Shown here one piece after another: positions 1-9,081 of a stretch of DNA of 64,000 bases; within the stretch, counting starts at the first letter, position 1; each line of letters begins with the position of its first letter. The notes below the pieces were generated by a model. That model saw only the letters and a program-made list of their open reading frames with translations, ran no database searches and had not been told where the DNA came from. This DNA comes from Nostoc sp. UCD121 (GTDB taxonomy: Bacteria; Cyanobacteriota; Cyanobacteriia; Cyanobacteriales; Nostocaceae): positions 1 to 64,000 of the forward strand of contig NZ_JACKZS010000015.1 in NCBI RefSeq assembly GCF_014222285.1, given 5' to 3'. Position numbers and translations under genes: made by a program.

Positions 1-70
1 GGAGCAGGGGAGGCAGGGGGAGAAATAAGAAGCAATGCCCAATGCCCCAACGCCTAATGCCCCATTCCCG
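1..70. repeat. G-rich/AATGCCCC spacer repeat
   Basis: Purine-rich GGGGAGGCAGGGG followed by several AATGCCC units. The same low-complexity vocabulary recurs at 9000-9058, 14385-14485, 26690-26740 and 31820-31915, and inside recO. It lies just upstream of hisF and shows no coding potential. It is best read as a degenerate interspersed spacer repeat. Confidence 0.5.
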
Positions 71-149
71 TGAAAATTTTCGTTTGGAAATACCCGCGCC
101 AATTTAAAATTTAAATTCCGGTCAATTACCCAGAAGTACAAAAGTTATT

Positions 150-923
150 ATGTTATCTAAAAGAATCTTACCGTGCTTAGATGTGAAGGCGGGACGGGTT
201 GTAAAAGGAGTTAACTTTGTCAATCTCCAAGATGCAGGCGATCCGGTAGAGTTGGCCAAGGTTTACAACGAAGCCGGTGCTGATGAGTTAGTATTTCTGG
301 ATATTACAGCTACTCATGAAGATCGAGCTACTATTTTAGATGTGGTATACCGAACTGCTGAACAGGTCTTTATTCCATTGACTGTGGGTGGTGGCATTCA
401 ATCCTTAGAAAATGTTAAAGCTTTGTTACGAGCAGGCGCAGATAAGGTTAGTATTAATTCTGCGGCGGTGCGTGATCCAGACTTGATCAATCGGGCCAGC
501 GATCGCTTTGGTAATCAGTGCATAGTTGTTGCAATTGATGCTAGACGCAGAAATAACCCGGAAAATCCAGGTTGGGATGTGTATGTGCGGGGTGGCAGGG
601 AAAATACAGGCTTAGATGCCCTATTGTGGGCACAAGAAGTTGAGAAACGCGGTGCTGGAGAACTTCTAATAACAAGTATGGATGCTGATGGAACCCAAGC
701 CGGATATGACATCGAGATTACACGGGCTATTGCAAACGCTGTAGAAATTCCAGTCATTGCTTCTGGTGGTGCAGGTAATTGTGAACATATTTACACAGCT
801 CTAACTGAAGGCAAAGCGGAAGCAGCACTACTAGCATCGCTATTACATTACGGACAATTAAGCGTAGCAGAAATCAAAAATTATTTACGCGATCGCAATG
901 TGCCAGTAAGAACATTATCTTGA
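150..923 (+). CDS. hisF: Imidazole glycerol phosphate synthase subunit HisF
   Basis: Cyclase half of the HisH-HisF complex of histidine biosynthesis, which uses ammonia from HisH to convert PRFAR into imidazole glycerol phosphate and AICAR. The 257-residue length is normal for a (beta/alpha)8 barrel. Visible features are the N-terminal [16 protein letters not shown] with catalytic Asp11, the phosphate loop GGGIQ (residues 80-84), the second catalytic Asp130 in VVAID, and a late SGGAGN phosphate-binding loop near residue 205. No hisH or other his gene is adjacent, as expected in cyanobacteria where his genes are scattered. The ATG start is supported by the family-typical MLSKRI N-terminus. Confidence 0.97.
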   Translation: MLSKRILPCLDVKAGRVVKGVNFVNLQDAGDPVELAKVYNEAGADELVFLDITATHEDRATILDVVYRTAEQVFIPLTVGGGIQSLENVKALLRAGADKVSINSAAVRDPDLINRASDRFGNQCIVVAIDARRRNNPENPGWDVYVRGGRENTGLDALLWAQEVEKRGAGELLITSMDADGTQAGYDIEITRAIANAVEIPVIASGGAGNCEHIYTALTEGKAEAALLASLLHYGQLSVAEIKNYLRDRNVPVRTLS

Positions 924-1022
924 CCCACATATCACCCCTTAATGACATCTATCTGAGGTTAGACACACTTCTTAAAAAGGGTGTTAATATTATTTTACAA
1001 GTATTAACAAATATTAAAAAAT

Positions 1023-1217
1023 ATGTTGCTTCCTATTTTACTTTTTGATGTAGCTTTGGTAGCGTGGTCGCTGCACTTAATGGAAAAAGCCTACGAGAGT
1101 AAAGAATTTTCTCTCATGTTGGCTGGTACATTGGTTGCTCTGGCTGCTGCTGCCATGTTAGTAGTTTACTTTTTGATGGGGCACTGTATGACCTACTTGT
1201 TGCAAGTGTCGTTGTAA
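1023..1217 (+). CDS. Small hydrophobic membrane protein, unknown function
   Basis: A 64-residue protein with two probable membrane helices (about residues 1-19 and 31-53) joined by a charged loop, MEKAYESKEFS. It starts 99 bp after hisF on the same strand and is followed by the tRNA. I recognise no family. Length, hydrophobic pattern and clean ATG start favour a real small protein over a chance ORF, but this is inference. Confidence 0.55.
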   Translation: MLLPILLFDVALVAWSLHLMEKAYESKEFSLMLAGTLVALAAAAMLVVYFLMGHCMTYLLQVSL

Positions 1218-1310
1218 GTGTCTAGTGGTAGAGGAGATATTTAAAATTTAGTTTTCATAAAAAGCTTGACAATGTACTAAAATTAAGTAATTATGTATAA
1301 TGGATTTTAA

Positions 1311-1383
1311 GGGGTTATAGCGCAGTTGGTAGCGCACCTCAATGGCATTGAGGGGGTCAGCGGTTCGAATCCGCTTAGCTCCA
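1311..1383 (+). tRNA. tRNA-Ala (anticodon GGC)
   Basis: A 73-nt cloverleaf. The acceptor stem GGGGTTA (1311-1317) pairs with TAGCTCC (1376-1382) with two G-U pairs. The anticodon stem CCTCA/TGAGG encloses loop ATGGCAT, giving anticodon GGC, which reads GCC alanine codons. The T-arm contains GGTTCGAATCC. The discriminator is A1383, and the CCA end is not encoded (TTC follows), usual for cyanobacterial tRNAs. Confidence 0.95.
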
Positions 1384-1407
1384 TTCATAAGTCCCTATTC
1401 TTCTTAG

Positions 1408-1605
1408 TTAATTGAGAGGGTTAGGGAAATTTTTTATGAGTTTTATTTGCTGTCTAGCTAGCCAGTCTCGAAAGTTGGAATGATAGAGACTGTAATGGAT
1501 TTCTAAGGCGATTCGGTTTTGCTGTAAAAACTCTAGCCAATTTTCTAGCATTTCCTCAACTTCATATTCATCAGTATCAATGATTTGTGCGATGCCTCGG
1601 CCATT
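1408..1605 (-). pseudogene. Reverse-strand remnant of a charged protein, no start codon
   Basis: On the minus strand a 65-codon frame is open from just after an in-frame TGA (1606-1608) to a TAA at 1408-1410. It encodes a protein-like sequence with IIDTDEYEVEEMLENW and IHYSLYHSNFRDWLARQQ, balanced in charged and aromatic residues. There is no usable start near its N-terminus; only an internal Met exists. I read it as the C-terminal remnant of a truncated gene; the family is not recognised. It occupies most of the 378-bp gap between the tRNA and the next gene. Confidence 0.45.
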
Positions 1606-1761
1606 TCAAGTTCTAAACTTGACACTTGACTTTCAGACCCTCAACTACGGCAATATTAACCTTGCAACCATATCAACAAATAGATGCTTGCACACTAAAG
1701 ATAGCCATCTATGGTATAGAAATGTATAGAATCTTGTAAAGATATAAAATATAGTTGTTAA

Positions 1762-2508
1762 ATGCACACATTTCTAGCTTCTTCCTCAATGCAGCTGTCT
1801 GTACCACCAAATCACTTTCAGTCAATGAAAATTGTCGCACTGGGGGACAGCTTAATTTATGGATTCGGCGACCCGGAAAAAGGAGGCTGGATCGAGCAAC
1901 TACGGCGATGGTGGATGTTGCCGGATAGTGCAGGTCATGTTCTTTATAATTTAGGGGTAAGAGGCGATCGCACGCAACAAGTAGCGCAAAGGTTAGAAGT
2001 AGAATTTCGGCACCGGGGTGAACTGCGAAATCGTGTCCCCGACTTGATTATTTTATCTGTAGGTGTGAATGACTCAGCGCGGTTAGCGCGTCCCGATGGT
2101 CGCAGTTATACAGATTTTACATTGTTTGAAAAAGAAATTGTTTCTCTGCTAGATTTAGCACAGCAACTCTGTCCTGTGTTATTTGTGGGCATGGTGCCAG
2201 TAGATGAAGCCAAGATGCCATTTTTAGATTGTTTTTACTATAATCATGTCGATCAGTACCGCTACAAAGAAGCAACTCGACTTGCTTGTACCAAACGGCA
2301 GATTCCCTATTTAGATATTTTTGAGCAATGGATGGAACGCGGTGAAAATTGGCGGCTCAAACGCTTGAGTGAAGATGGTCTTCATCCCAATACACTCGGT
2401 TATCAAGCTTTGTTAGAAGATGTGATAAATTGGGATGCGATACATTCAGTAAGCTTTGCCAATGCAGCTTACCATTCTCAATTTAATTATCATCTTAAAC
2501 AATCCTAA
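1762..2508 (+). CDS. SGNH/GDSL-type esterase or lipase
   Basis: Hydrolase of the SGNH superfamily, acting on ester bonds of unknown substrate. Block I is VALGDSLIYGFGD with nucleophile Ser30 (counting from the first ATG), block III is SVGVNDS (Gly and Asn of the oxyanion hole), and block V is EDGLHPN with the Asp-His pair near the C-terminus. No signal peptide or membrane segment is seen, so a cytoplasmic location is likely. The first ATG gives 248 residues. An ATG at 1825, directly before KIVALGDSL, is also possible, and no strong ribosome binding site separates them. Confidence 0.85.
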   Translation: MHTFLASSSMQLSVPPNHFQSMKIVALGDSLIYGFGDPEKGGWIEQLRRWWMLPDSAGHVLYNLGVRGDRTQQVAQRLEVEFRHRGELRNRVPDLIILSVGVNDSARLARPDGRSYTDFTLFEKEIVSLLDLAQQLCPVLFVGMVPVDEAKMPFLDCFYYNHVDQYRYKEATRLACTKRQIPYLDIFEQWMERGENWRLKRLSEDGLHPNTLGYQALLEDVINWDAIHSVSFANAAYHSQFNYHLKQS

Positions 2509-2695
2509 TTAATAATAGATGTGTTGGTGCTTTAAAATTAGCCAAGATTGTCATATTTGCCATCTTCGCAAAAAGCACCACAATCTTCCTAATTTTTTAA
2601 TGAAGCGAGTCAAAATCTATCTATAAAAACTCTAATTTATCTATATTATTCATTACTCCTAACTCATTACTCCTAACTCAGCACTCAGCACTCCT

Positions 2696-3130
2696 ATGAC
2701 ACCAACTTTATTTGGTCGTTGGCAAACTCGATTATTATTACTTGTAACTGTCGGCGTACTTGTGTCTTTGCCTTTTGCAATGGGTTGGATTGGCCCTGGT
2801 GCTAACTCGGTTTATTTTTGGATACTTGGTTATGTCGCCATATTTGGCTTAGGTTGGGATGTGCTTTATAACTATCTCCAAAAATCCCGATGGGATAGGG
2901 ATTGGCCCGCAGCTTATCAATTATTAGCTGGGATATGGGAATTTGTATTTGTGTTCTGTGGAGTAAAACTATTTGGCTTTTTACCAATACCTTTACCGAA
3001 AGAAGAATTACCGTTAGCAGTTTTTTTATTGCACTATAGCATCGTGTGGCTAGCAGTTTTTATTAGTTCCCAAAGCCTGATGCGAATTATTTTCCTTCGT
3101 TGGCGTTTCCGGGGTGGGGAGTGGTTGTAA
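2696..3130 (+). CDS. Integral membrane protein, unknown function
   Basis: A 144-residue protein with about four membrane helices (roughly residues 12-30, 40-58, 78-95 and 104-125) and an arginine-rich C-terminus, RWRFRGGEW. A conserved-looking loop is YLQKSRWDRDWP. No catalytic motif is apparent and I do not recognise the family. It stands alone between the GDSL gene and a repeat-rich gap, preceded by short ACTCATTACTCCTA-type repeats. Confidence 0.6.
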   Translation: MTPTLFGRWQTRLLLLVTVGVLVSLPFAMGWIGPGANSVYFWILGYVAIFGLGWDVLYNYLQKSRWDRDWPAAYQLLAGIWEFVFVFCGVKLFGFLPIPLPKEELPLAVFLLHYSIVWLAVFISSQSLMRIIFLRWRFRGGEWL

Positions 3131-3280
3131 ATTGCATAGGGTCTTGTAGAGAAGGAATAAGAGTTTTAGAGAGTTATTGCGTAAATGTTATTGTTATGCA
3201 AATACATCGGTTTGTAAAAATTAACTAATACAGCGTTTTTCAGGTAAATGAAGTATCAACTTAAGCCTTGGCAAATGGAA

Positions 3281-3400
3281 TAGAGCCTCCGGCACGCTGA
3301 CGCGTTAAGTGAAGCTATGCCGTTGGCGCAGCCTCTCTTAGAGAAGGCTTTACGCAGCTATACAGGCAAAGTCCGCCTGCGTAGACTAAGGTAAAATCAA
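3281..3400. repeat. Interspersed repeat in a 581-bp gene-free gap
   Basis: The gap 3131-3711 holds no convincing gene. Its middle carries the GCCTCCGGCACGCTGACGCG and GGCTTTACGCAGCTATACAG vocabulary typical of Nostoc interspersed repeats, including a stem AGCCTCTC (3330-3337) / GAGAAGGCT (3341-3349) with one bulge and a 3-nt loop. The rest is AT-rich with no visible coding frame. Confidence 0.5.
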
Positions 3401-3711
3401 GGTTTTGTTTGTGTAGATGCGGTTTATAACTGCCCATTTCGCGTTCAGTTGACTGTGCCCTTAAAATCATCTGTACCTTATAAAGTTGCTGCTGTATGTG
3501 GCGGTTTCAGTTTGGATGCAATATGTTGTATTGACACAAAGTTGTATCTGTTTTTACGAAGAATAGGGCAGTTGCTATCAAATTAAAAGCAACTATCTTA
3601 ATATTTCTAAAATTAGCACTTGTGCTGATGTAGTCATCTATGAGAAAAACAGGACAAGCTTTGGAGTCTGAAAAGATTTTTCAATGCAGAGACGCATATT
3701 AAGGAAGTGCA

Positions 3712-5001
3712 ATGTCAAATTTTGATCTGGTTATTCAGCTATTTTTACAACTCACAGTTATTTTAGTTACTTGTCGCATCGTCACCATTTTAGGACGGCG
3801 CTATCTTGGTCAAACCGATGTTGTTTGCGAAATGATTGCAGGTGTAATGCTAGGGCCATCACTTTTGGGATTGATTGCACCGGATTTTCAGCAATGGCTT
3901 TTTCCTAAACTTCCCATCATCACTGCTGTAGGACTCAAGATACCCAATCCATCCATGTCGATTCTATATGCTATCAGCCAGATTGGGTTAGTAATTTATA
4001 TGTTTTTAATTGGTTTAGAGTTCAACACTAAACTCTTAAAACATCATATCAAAAGTGCAAGTCTGCTATCTGCTGCCGGAATTATCACTCCTTTTATTTT
4101 AGGAGCGATCGCATCTTTTTGGTTTTATCACAATGGCGATTTCTTTCAACCAAAGGTAATGCCTTGGTCAGCCGCTTTGTATCTGGGTGCGTCGATGACA
4201 ATTACAGCATTTCCCATGTTAGCTCGCATTCTTTACGAACGCGGTCTTGCACAAACCCGCTTTGGGACTTTAGCTTTAGGTGCAGCATCGGTAGATGATG
4301 CAGTTGCTTGGTGTTTGCTAGCAATCGTCCTTGCTAGCGTGAAAAATTCTCTGAGCATTGCCATATTAGCAATTGGTGGTGGTATTTGTTACGTACTATT
4401 TGCAATTTTTCTTGGTCAACCTCTACTGAGAGTGTTCACACGGATGACAAAACGCGATGCAGGTGTGAACAGACAAACTCTGACTTTGATGTTGATAATT
4501 TTGATGTTTTGTGCATGGTTTACCGATATTACAGGCATCTATGCAATATTCGGTGCTTTCGTGCTGGGAGCAGTAACACCACGCGGAGAATTCGCCCAAC
4601 AAATTCGCCAATATACTGAGTTTTTAACTACTTCTTTTTTGCTACCGATATTTTTTGTCTTCTCTGGACTGAACACTCAAATTGGATTGGTAAACACGCC
4701 TACTTTGTGGGGAATTACGCTGTTAATTATTGCGATCGCAATTCTTGGTAAAGGTGTTGCTTGTATGTTGGCTGCAAGGTTAGCCGGGGAAAATTGGCGT
4801 GAATCTGCAACTATCGGCGCTCTCATGAATGCTCGTGGTTTGATGGAGTTAATCATCCTTAATATTGGCCTTGAACAAGGTATAATTACCCCAACTTTAT
4901 TCACTATAATGGTTATTATGGCAGTCATTACGACACTCATGGCATCACCACTGATTGCCTTTTTATTGCATGGTACAAGCTATGATAAGCCTTCTGCTTA
5001 A
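3712..5001 (+). CDS. Cation:proton antiporter (CPA2/KefB type), short form
   Basis: A 429-residue polytopic protein of the Na+/H+ exchanger family (PF00999 type), with about 12-13 membrane helices across its length. Family signatures are MLGPSLLG (residues 46-53), FLIGLEFN (98-105) and ASVDDAVAWCLLA with the paired Asp195-Asp196 expected at the ion-binding site. It has no C-terminal regulatory domain, unlike the next gene. Both antiporters lie on the same strand 357 bp apart and look like old duplicates. Substrate ion (Na+ or K+) cannot be told from sequence. Confidence 0.88.
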   Translation: MSNFDLVIQLFLQLTVILVTCRIVTILGRRYLGQTDVVCEMIAGVMLGPSLLGLIAPDFQQWLFPKLPIITAVGLKIPNPSMSILYAISQIGLVIYMFLIGLEFNTKLLKHHIKSASLLSAAGIITPFILGAIASFWFYHNGDFFQPKVMPWSAALYLGASMTITAFPMLARILYERGLAQTRFGTLALGAASVDDAVAWCLLAIVLASVKNSLSIAILAIGGGICYVLFAIFLGQPLLRVFTRMTKRDAGVNRQTLTLMLIILMFCAWFTDITGIYAIFGAFVLGAVTPRGEFAQQIRQYTEFLTTSFLLPIFFVFSGLNTQIGLVNTPTLWGITLLIIAIAILGKGVACMLAARLAGENWRESATIGALMNARGLMELIILNIGLEQGIITPTLFTIMVIMAVITTLMASPLIAFLLHGTSYDKPSA

Positions 5002-5358
5002 GCAAAGATAAATATAAAATTAAGTACCAATTAACTGATATTAGTTACATAGGAGTTGGGTAAAATTATCCGCTTAGACTCTAAGCTATGACGGCTAATT
5101 TGTTTGTGCCCGCTTTTAACGAATACTACGAAACCAATCCCAATTATCTATTTTTTTGTATCGGCAATTCGGCAGTTATTCTAAATTTATCTCCTAAAAT
5201 CATCAAAATTCATTTTTCAACTCTTCAAGTGCATCCTCTCAGTAATTGACATTACAACTAAGTACAAATTAATCTTGGTTGTATCTAATGAACTTGACAT
5301 TTTCAGACCATTTAAAGATTCATCTTAGAGAAACCAGATAGTTAATTGTGAGGAAACC
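5002..5358. other. Gene-free AT-rich spacer between the antiporters
   Basis: 357 bp with stops in all frames and no repeat or RNA gene that I recognise. Two TTGACA hexamers occur (near 5246 and 5293), but neither has a good -10 partner at 16-18 bp, so no promoter is called. Confidence 0.4.
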
Positions 5359-7569
5359 ATGCACATAGTTATTCTCGTTCTGGTTGAAGTACTGATTATT
5401 ATTGGACTTTCACGGTTAGTAGGGCTAGCATTCCGTTCCATTAAACAACCTTTGGTAATTGGTGAGATTGTTGCCGGAATTATGCTCGGCCCATCTTTAT
5501 TTGGTTTAGTTGCCCCCCATTTAGCAGTTACCTTGTTTCCACCAGAAACTATTCCTTTTTTAAATGTTTTGTCTCAGGTGGGACTAATATTTTTCATGTT
5601 TCTGATTGGGCTAGAACTAAATCCAAAATATCTTAGTGGGCAATTAGAAGTAGCTGTTTTAACTTCTCATGTCAGTATTTTAGTGCCATTTTCCTTGGGA
5701 ACATTGCTAGCTGCGATTCTTTATCCCCTAGTTTCTAATGCAAGTGTATCCTTCACTGCCTTTGCCTTGTTTTTGGGGGCGGCAATGTCGATTACTGCCT
5801 TTCCAGTGTTGGCGCGAATCATTACTGAAAACAATTTACAAGGAACACGTTTAGGAACCTTGGCGCTAACTTGTGCAGCCGTAGACGATGTAACAGCTTG
5901 GTGTCTCTTGGCAGTTGCGATCGCAGTTGCTCGAACTGGTGACTTTGCTGGTGCCATACCCACAATTATCGCCAGCATAGTTTACATCGGCTTGATGTTG
6001 ACGGCGGGACGTTGGTTCCTGCAACGCCTTGCCAAACACTACCTGCTGGCGGGAAGACTCAGCCAATTGCTGCTAGCTGGAATTTATATGGGTGTGGTTG
6101 CGTCGGCATTAATTACCGAATTAATTGGGATTCACTTAATTTTTGGGGCATTTTTACTGGGAGCCGCAATGCCCAAAAATGAAGATTTAGTGCGGGAATT
6201 GGCAGTAAAAACCGAAGATTTTGTTTTGATATTCTTACTACCTATATTTTTTGCCTACAGTGGCTTAAAGACACAGATTGGTTTGCTCAACCGTCCAGAA
6301 TTGTGGCTTTTGTGTGCGTTGGTTTTAGGAGTAGCGATCGCAGGCAAATATGTTGGCACTTATGTCGCAGCCCGTGTTAGTGGCATTAGTAAACGGGAAG
6401 CCTCGGCACTCGGTTGGTTAATGAATACTCGCGGCTTGACCGAACTGATAGTGCTAAATATTGGTCTAGAGTTAGGGGTAATTTCCCCTTTAATATTTAC
6501 CATGCTGGTAATTATGGCATTGGTAACTACATTCATGACCTCGCCACTGCTGGAATGGACATATCCGAAGAAGCTGATCAGGTTAGATATGGTGGAACCG
6601 GAGTCGGAAGCAGAAACAGGTATAGATACCTCTGCTGGAGGTGAAACTTACCCTCATCCTTTCCGAATTTTGGTACCAGTGGCTAATCCAAGTACGCAAA
6701 AAGGTTTAGTACAGTTGGCAGTAGCCTTGGCACAGCCCGCAGTTGGTGTTGCTCTCAATTACCGATATCCTGCCGTTGTTAACCCCCTTAGCCTGATTGA
6801 ATTTCAAGAAGACTATGCCTTTGAAAGTACCCCAGTTGAAGCAGACAGATTAATCGCCCAGCGCCGCCGTCAACTAGAAGAATTAATTAATACTCTCGAA
6901 CCGTCAGAAACTCGTTCTTGTGTGCATCCTATCGTTCGCATCTCCAGCAACGTTGCCCGCGAAACGGCACAGATTGCCACATTAGAACAAGTTGATTTAA
7001 TTCTCGTAGGCTGGCATCGACCAGCTTTTAGTAGTAATCGTTTAGGTGGACGAGTCGGACAAATACTTACCACCGCCCCAGTAGATGTAGCAGTATTTGT
7101 AGACAAAGGCAAAGAGCGATTAGAGAGTCTACTTGTACCTTATTCTGCAAATATCCATGATGATTTAGCACTAATACTAGCTCTAAGACTGCTAATCAAT
7201 AGTGAGACTTGTATGTTGCAAATATTACAAATAGCAGCAAATCACACTAGAGAAGAATTGAGTTACGAACTGCACACGATGATGGAGCAGTTGCCCACCA
7301 GTGTAAGCGATCGCATTGAAATTAAAATTGTCGAAGCCCCAGAACCAATCCAAGCTGTAATTCAAGCCTCAGAAGGTGTTGACTTAACTATTGCTGGCAC
7401 CAGCCGCACTTGGGGTATCGAACGCCAAACCTTGGGAAGATATACAGATCAACTAGCTATCCAATGTCGTTCTTCCCTGCTGATTACCCGCCGCTACAGT
7501 CAAGTTACCGCTCACCTTGCCTCTATGCTGCCTGAAGTTAGTAGTCAAGAGCCAACATTGAGGAATTGA
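5359..7569 (+). CDS. Cation:proton antiporter with C-terminal universal stress protein domains
   Basis: A 736-residue fusion. Residues 1-400 form the exchanger with MLGPSLFG (42-49), FLIGLELN (81-88) and AAVDDVTAWCLLA (Asp176-Asp177). After a hydrophilic linker, residues from about 435 begin a UspA-like domain (FRILVPVANPS), and a second starts near 585 (ESLLVPYSANIHDD) and ends with TIAGTSRTWG. The tandem Usp half would be cytoplasmic and could bind nucleotide and gate transport; that is inference. The stop is 4 nt before the next gene's ATG, indicating co-transcription. Confidence 0.9.
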   Translation: MHIVILVLVEVLIIIGLSRLVGLAFRSIKQPLVIGEIVAGIMLGPSLFGLVAPHLAVTLFPPETIPFLNVLSQVGLIFFMFLIGLELNPKYLSGQLEVAVLTSHVSILVPFSLGTLLAAILYPLVSNASVSFTAFALFLGAAMSITAFPVLARIITENNLQGTRLGTLALTCAAVDDVTAWCLLAVAIAVARTGDFAGAIPTIIASIVYIGLMLTAGRWFLQRLAKHYLLAGRLSQLLLAGIYMGVVASALITELIGIHLIFGAFLLGAAMPKNEDLVRELAVKTEDFVLIFLLPIFFAYSGLKTQIGLLNRPELWLLCALVLGVAIAGKYVGTYVAARVSGISKREASALGWLMNTRGLTELIVLNIGLELGVISPLIFTMLVIMALVTTFMTSPLLEWTYPKKLIRLDMVEPESEAETGIDTSAGGETYPHPFRILVPVANPSTQKGLVQLAVALAQPAVGVALNYRYPAVVNPLSLIEFQEDYAFESTPVEADRLIAQRRRQLEELINTLEPSETRSCVHPIVRISSNVARETAQIATLEQVDLILVGWHRPAFSSNRLGGRVGQILTTAPVDVAVFVDKGKERLESLLVPYSANIHDDLALILALRLLINSETCMLQILQIAANHTREELSYELHTMMEQLPTSVSDRIEIKIVEAPEPIQAVIQASEGVDLTIAGTSRTWGIERQTLGRYTDQLAIQCRSSLLITRRYSQVTAHLASMLPEVSSQEPTLRN

Positions 7570-7573
7570 AATT

Positions 7574-8056
7574 ATGAATCATTTCAAGTTCAAATCTTTG
7601 GCTTTTTACGGAGTAGCAATAACTTCAGTACTACTGTTGTTTAAAACTGTAACCGTTTACGGGGAAAACAATCTTAAGGCTCCTCCGCCCGTGAACGGTA
7701 GATATCGTCTAACCCTGTCAGAGAATTTGCCGAACTGTGAAAAATCGGATACTCTAACGTTAAACATTCAGCAGTCGGGTATTTACTTAAATGCCTCTGT
7801 ATTACCGGCAAACGCTAACGCCGATACTGACGAAAAGCACTCTCTGGCAGGCATATTCAGAAATCAACAGTTAAATTTATCTGGAAAAGTTGGTAGATCA
7901 ATCCTTTGTAATATTCCTCGCCCTCAAAACGATCCTCTGAATTTAGTCACAATTCAAATGCAACTTGTGGATAAAGGTAATATGACAGGTCAATTAAGCG
8001 TAAATGGCATTCCACAAACCCTAAAATTTACTGCTGTGCCCGAAAAAGCTAATTGA
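7574..8056 (+). CDS. Small secreted protein, unknown function
   Basis: 160 residues. The N-terminus has a basic start (NHFKFK) and a hydrophobic stretch to about residue 28, followed by polar sequence, consistent with a signal peptide. The mature part is beta-rich in appearance and has two cysteines (LPNCEKS, ILCNIPR) that could form a disulfide. The start lies 4 nt after the antiporter stop, so the two are probably one transcript. No family is recognised. Confidence 0.7.
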   Translation: MNHFKFKSLAFYGVAITSVLLLFKTVTVYGENNLKAPPPVNGRYRLTLSENLPNCEKSDTLTLNIQQSGIYLNASVLPANANADTDEKHSLAGIFRNQQLNLSGKVGRSILCNIPRPQNDPLNLVTIQMQLVDKGNMTGQLSVNGIPQTLKFTAVPEKAN

Positions 8057-8072
8057 ATTGGGGGTGAGGTAG

Positions 8073-8092
8073 AGACGCGATGAATCGCGTCT
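8073..8092. repeat. Perfect 8-bp hairpin in spacer
   Basis: AGACGCGA (8073-8080), loop TGAA, TCGCGTCT (8085-8092). A compact perfect inverted repeat in the 79-bp spacer between the secreted protein and the AMIN gene. No T-run follows it, so it is more like a dispersed palindromic repeat than a terminator. Confidence 0.6.
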
Positions 8093-8135
8093 AGGGATTT
8101 AAAGCGCGAAGTAAACAGCAATGTGAGCGCATTGT

Positions 8136-8996
8136 ATGGGTTTTATGGAGCAGATAAAAAGAATGGATCAGGGACTAAAGACTAGGCAATTTTGCCAATG
8201 GCGTAAGCAGATATTTAACATCAGTCTATTAGGCTTTTGTGCAGCGATCGCCCTTGAAACTTGTACTACTGCTGCTACACCAGTAGCAAAGCTAGATAAT
8301 TGGCGTTTTTCCCCAAAAACACAGCAACTCGAAATCAACCTTTCAGCAGGCACAAACCCCCGTTATTTTTACTTAGCCCAACCCTCTCGGCTTGTTGTAG
8401 ATTTACCGAATACCAAGTTGGGCAAAGTTACCACACAACAAAATTATTCTGGAGCAATCAAAAGCATTCGCGTTTCTCAACTGAATGCAAATGACACACG
8501 CATTGTCTTAGATTTAGCTCCAGGGACTACTTTTAATCCTAAACAGGTACAACTGCAACCAGTTTCCCGAAAAAACTCCACTCGCTGGGTATTACGTCCA
8601 ATTAGTTCTGGTAAAACTACTGCCGCAAAACCAGGAAAATCTGCACCTTCACCCAAGAAACAACCTCAAACACCTCAAAAGCCGCCTACTAACCTACCTG
8701 TAACCACAACTAATCTACAAGCACCCTTACTCACAGTTCCGCCTATATCAAATAACCTACCCTCAACAATTACTAATAACTCAGGGCAACCTTTTGTCAC
8801 CGTACCTCCCCTAACTTCTAATACATCCTCTCAACAACCTGCTTTGATTCTTCCCCCTCCTTCTTTCCCAAATCAACCCGGTAACTTAAATAGCGTTCCT
8901 CCTTCTGTTACGTCAGAATTTCCAGTTCCAACAATCCCCAATGTTTCCAATCCCCAGGTAATCGAGTTTGGCCAACCTTTACCCAAAACTAAATAA
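8136..8996 (+). CDS. AMIN-domain protein with proline-rich tail
   Basis: 286 residues. A hydrophobic segment near residues 28-45 looks like a signal or anchor. An AMIN domain follows (about residues 50-150), with the typical pattern LVVDLPNTKL, GAIKSIRVSQLN and TRIVLDLAPGT. AMIN domains localise periplasmic proteins to peptidoglycan or secretin/pilus assemblies. The last 130 residues are low-complexity Pro/Ser/Thr/Asn, probably a periplasmic spacer, and no amidase domain is attached. Alternative starts at 8145 and 8163 exist. Confidence 0.8.
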   Translation: MGFMEQIKRMDQGLKTRQFCQWRKQIFNISLLGFCAAIALETCTTAATPVAKLDNWRFSPKTQQLEINLSAGTNPRYFYLAQPSRLVVDLPNTKLGKVTTQQNYSGAIKSIRVSQLNANDTRIVLDLAPGTTFNPKQVQLQPVSRKNSTRWVLRPISSGKTTAAKPGKSAPSPKKQPQTPQKPPTNLPVTTTNLQAPLLTVPPISNNLPSTITNNSGQPFVTVPPLTSNTSSQQPALILPPPSFPNQPGNLNSVPPSVTSEFPVPTIPNVSNPQVIEFGQPLPKTK

Positions 8997-8999
8997 AAA

Positions 9000-9058
9000 T
9001 TGGGCATTGGGCATGCAAAATCGAACCAATGCCCCATCTACTATGCGCCATGCCCTAA
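9000..9058. repeat. GGGCATTGGGCATG spacer repeat
   Basis: TTGGGCATTGGGCATG is followed by CCAATGCCCCAT and CCATGCCCTA, giving inverted arms. It sits between the convergent AMIN and transketolase genes and belongs to the same spacer family as 1-70. Confidence 0.5.
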
Positions 9059-9081
9059 TAATGTTGTGCTTCTAGCTATTA

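Noticed and set aside
2525-2580. Inverted repeat TGGTGCTTT / AAAGCACCA after the GDSL gene as a terminator
   Set aside because: The loop is 38 nt and no T-run follows directly, so a terminator call is not supported.
5246-5300. TTGACA hexamers as promoters of the second antiporter
   Set aside because: No acceptable -10 hexamer lies 16-18 bp downstream of either.
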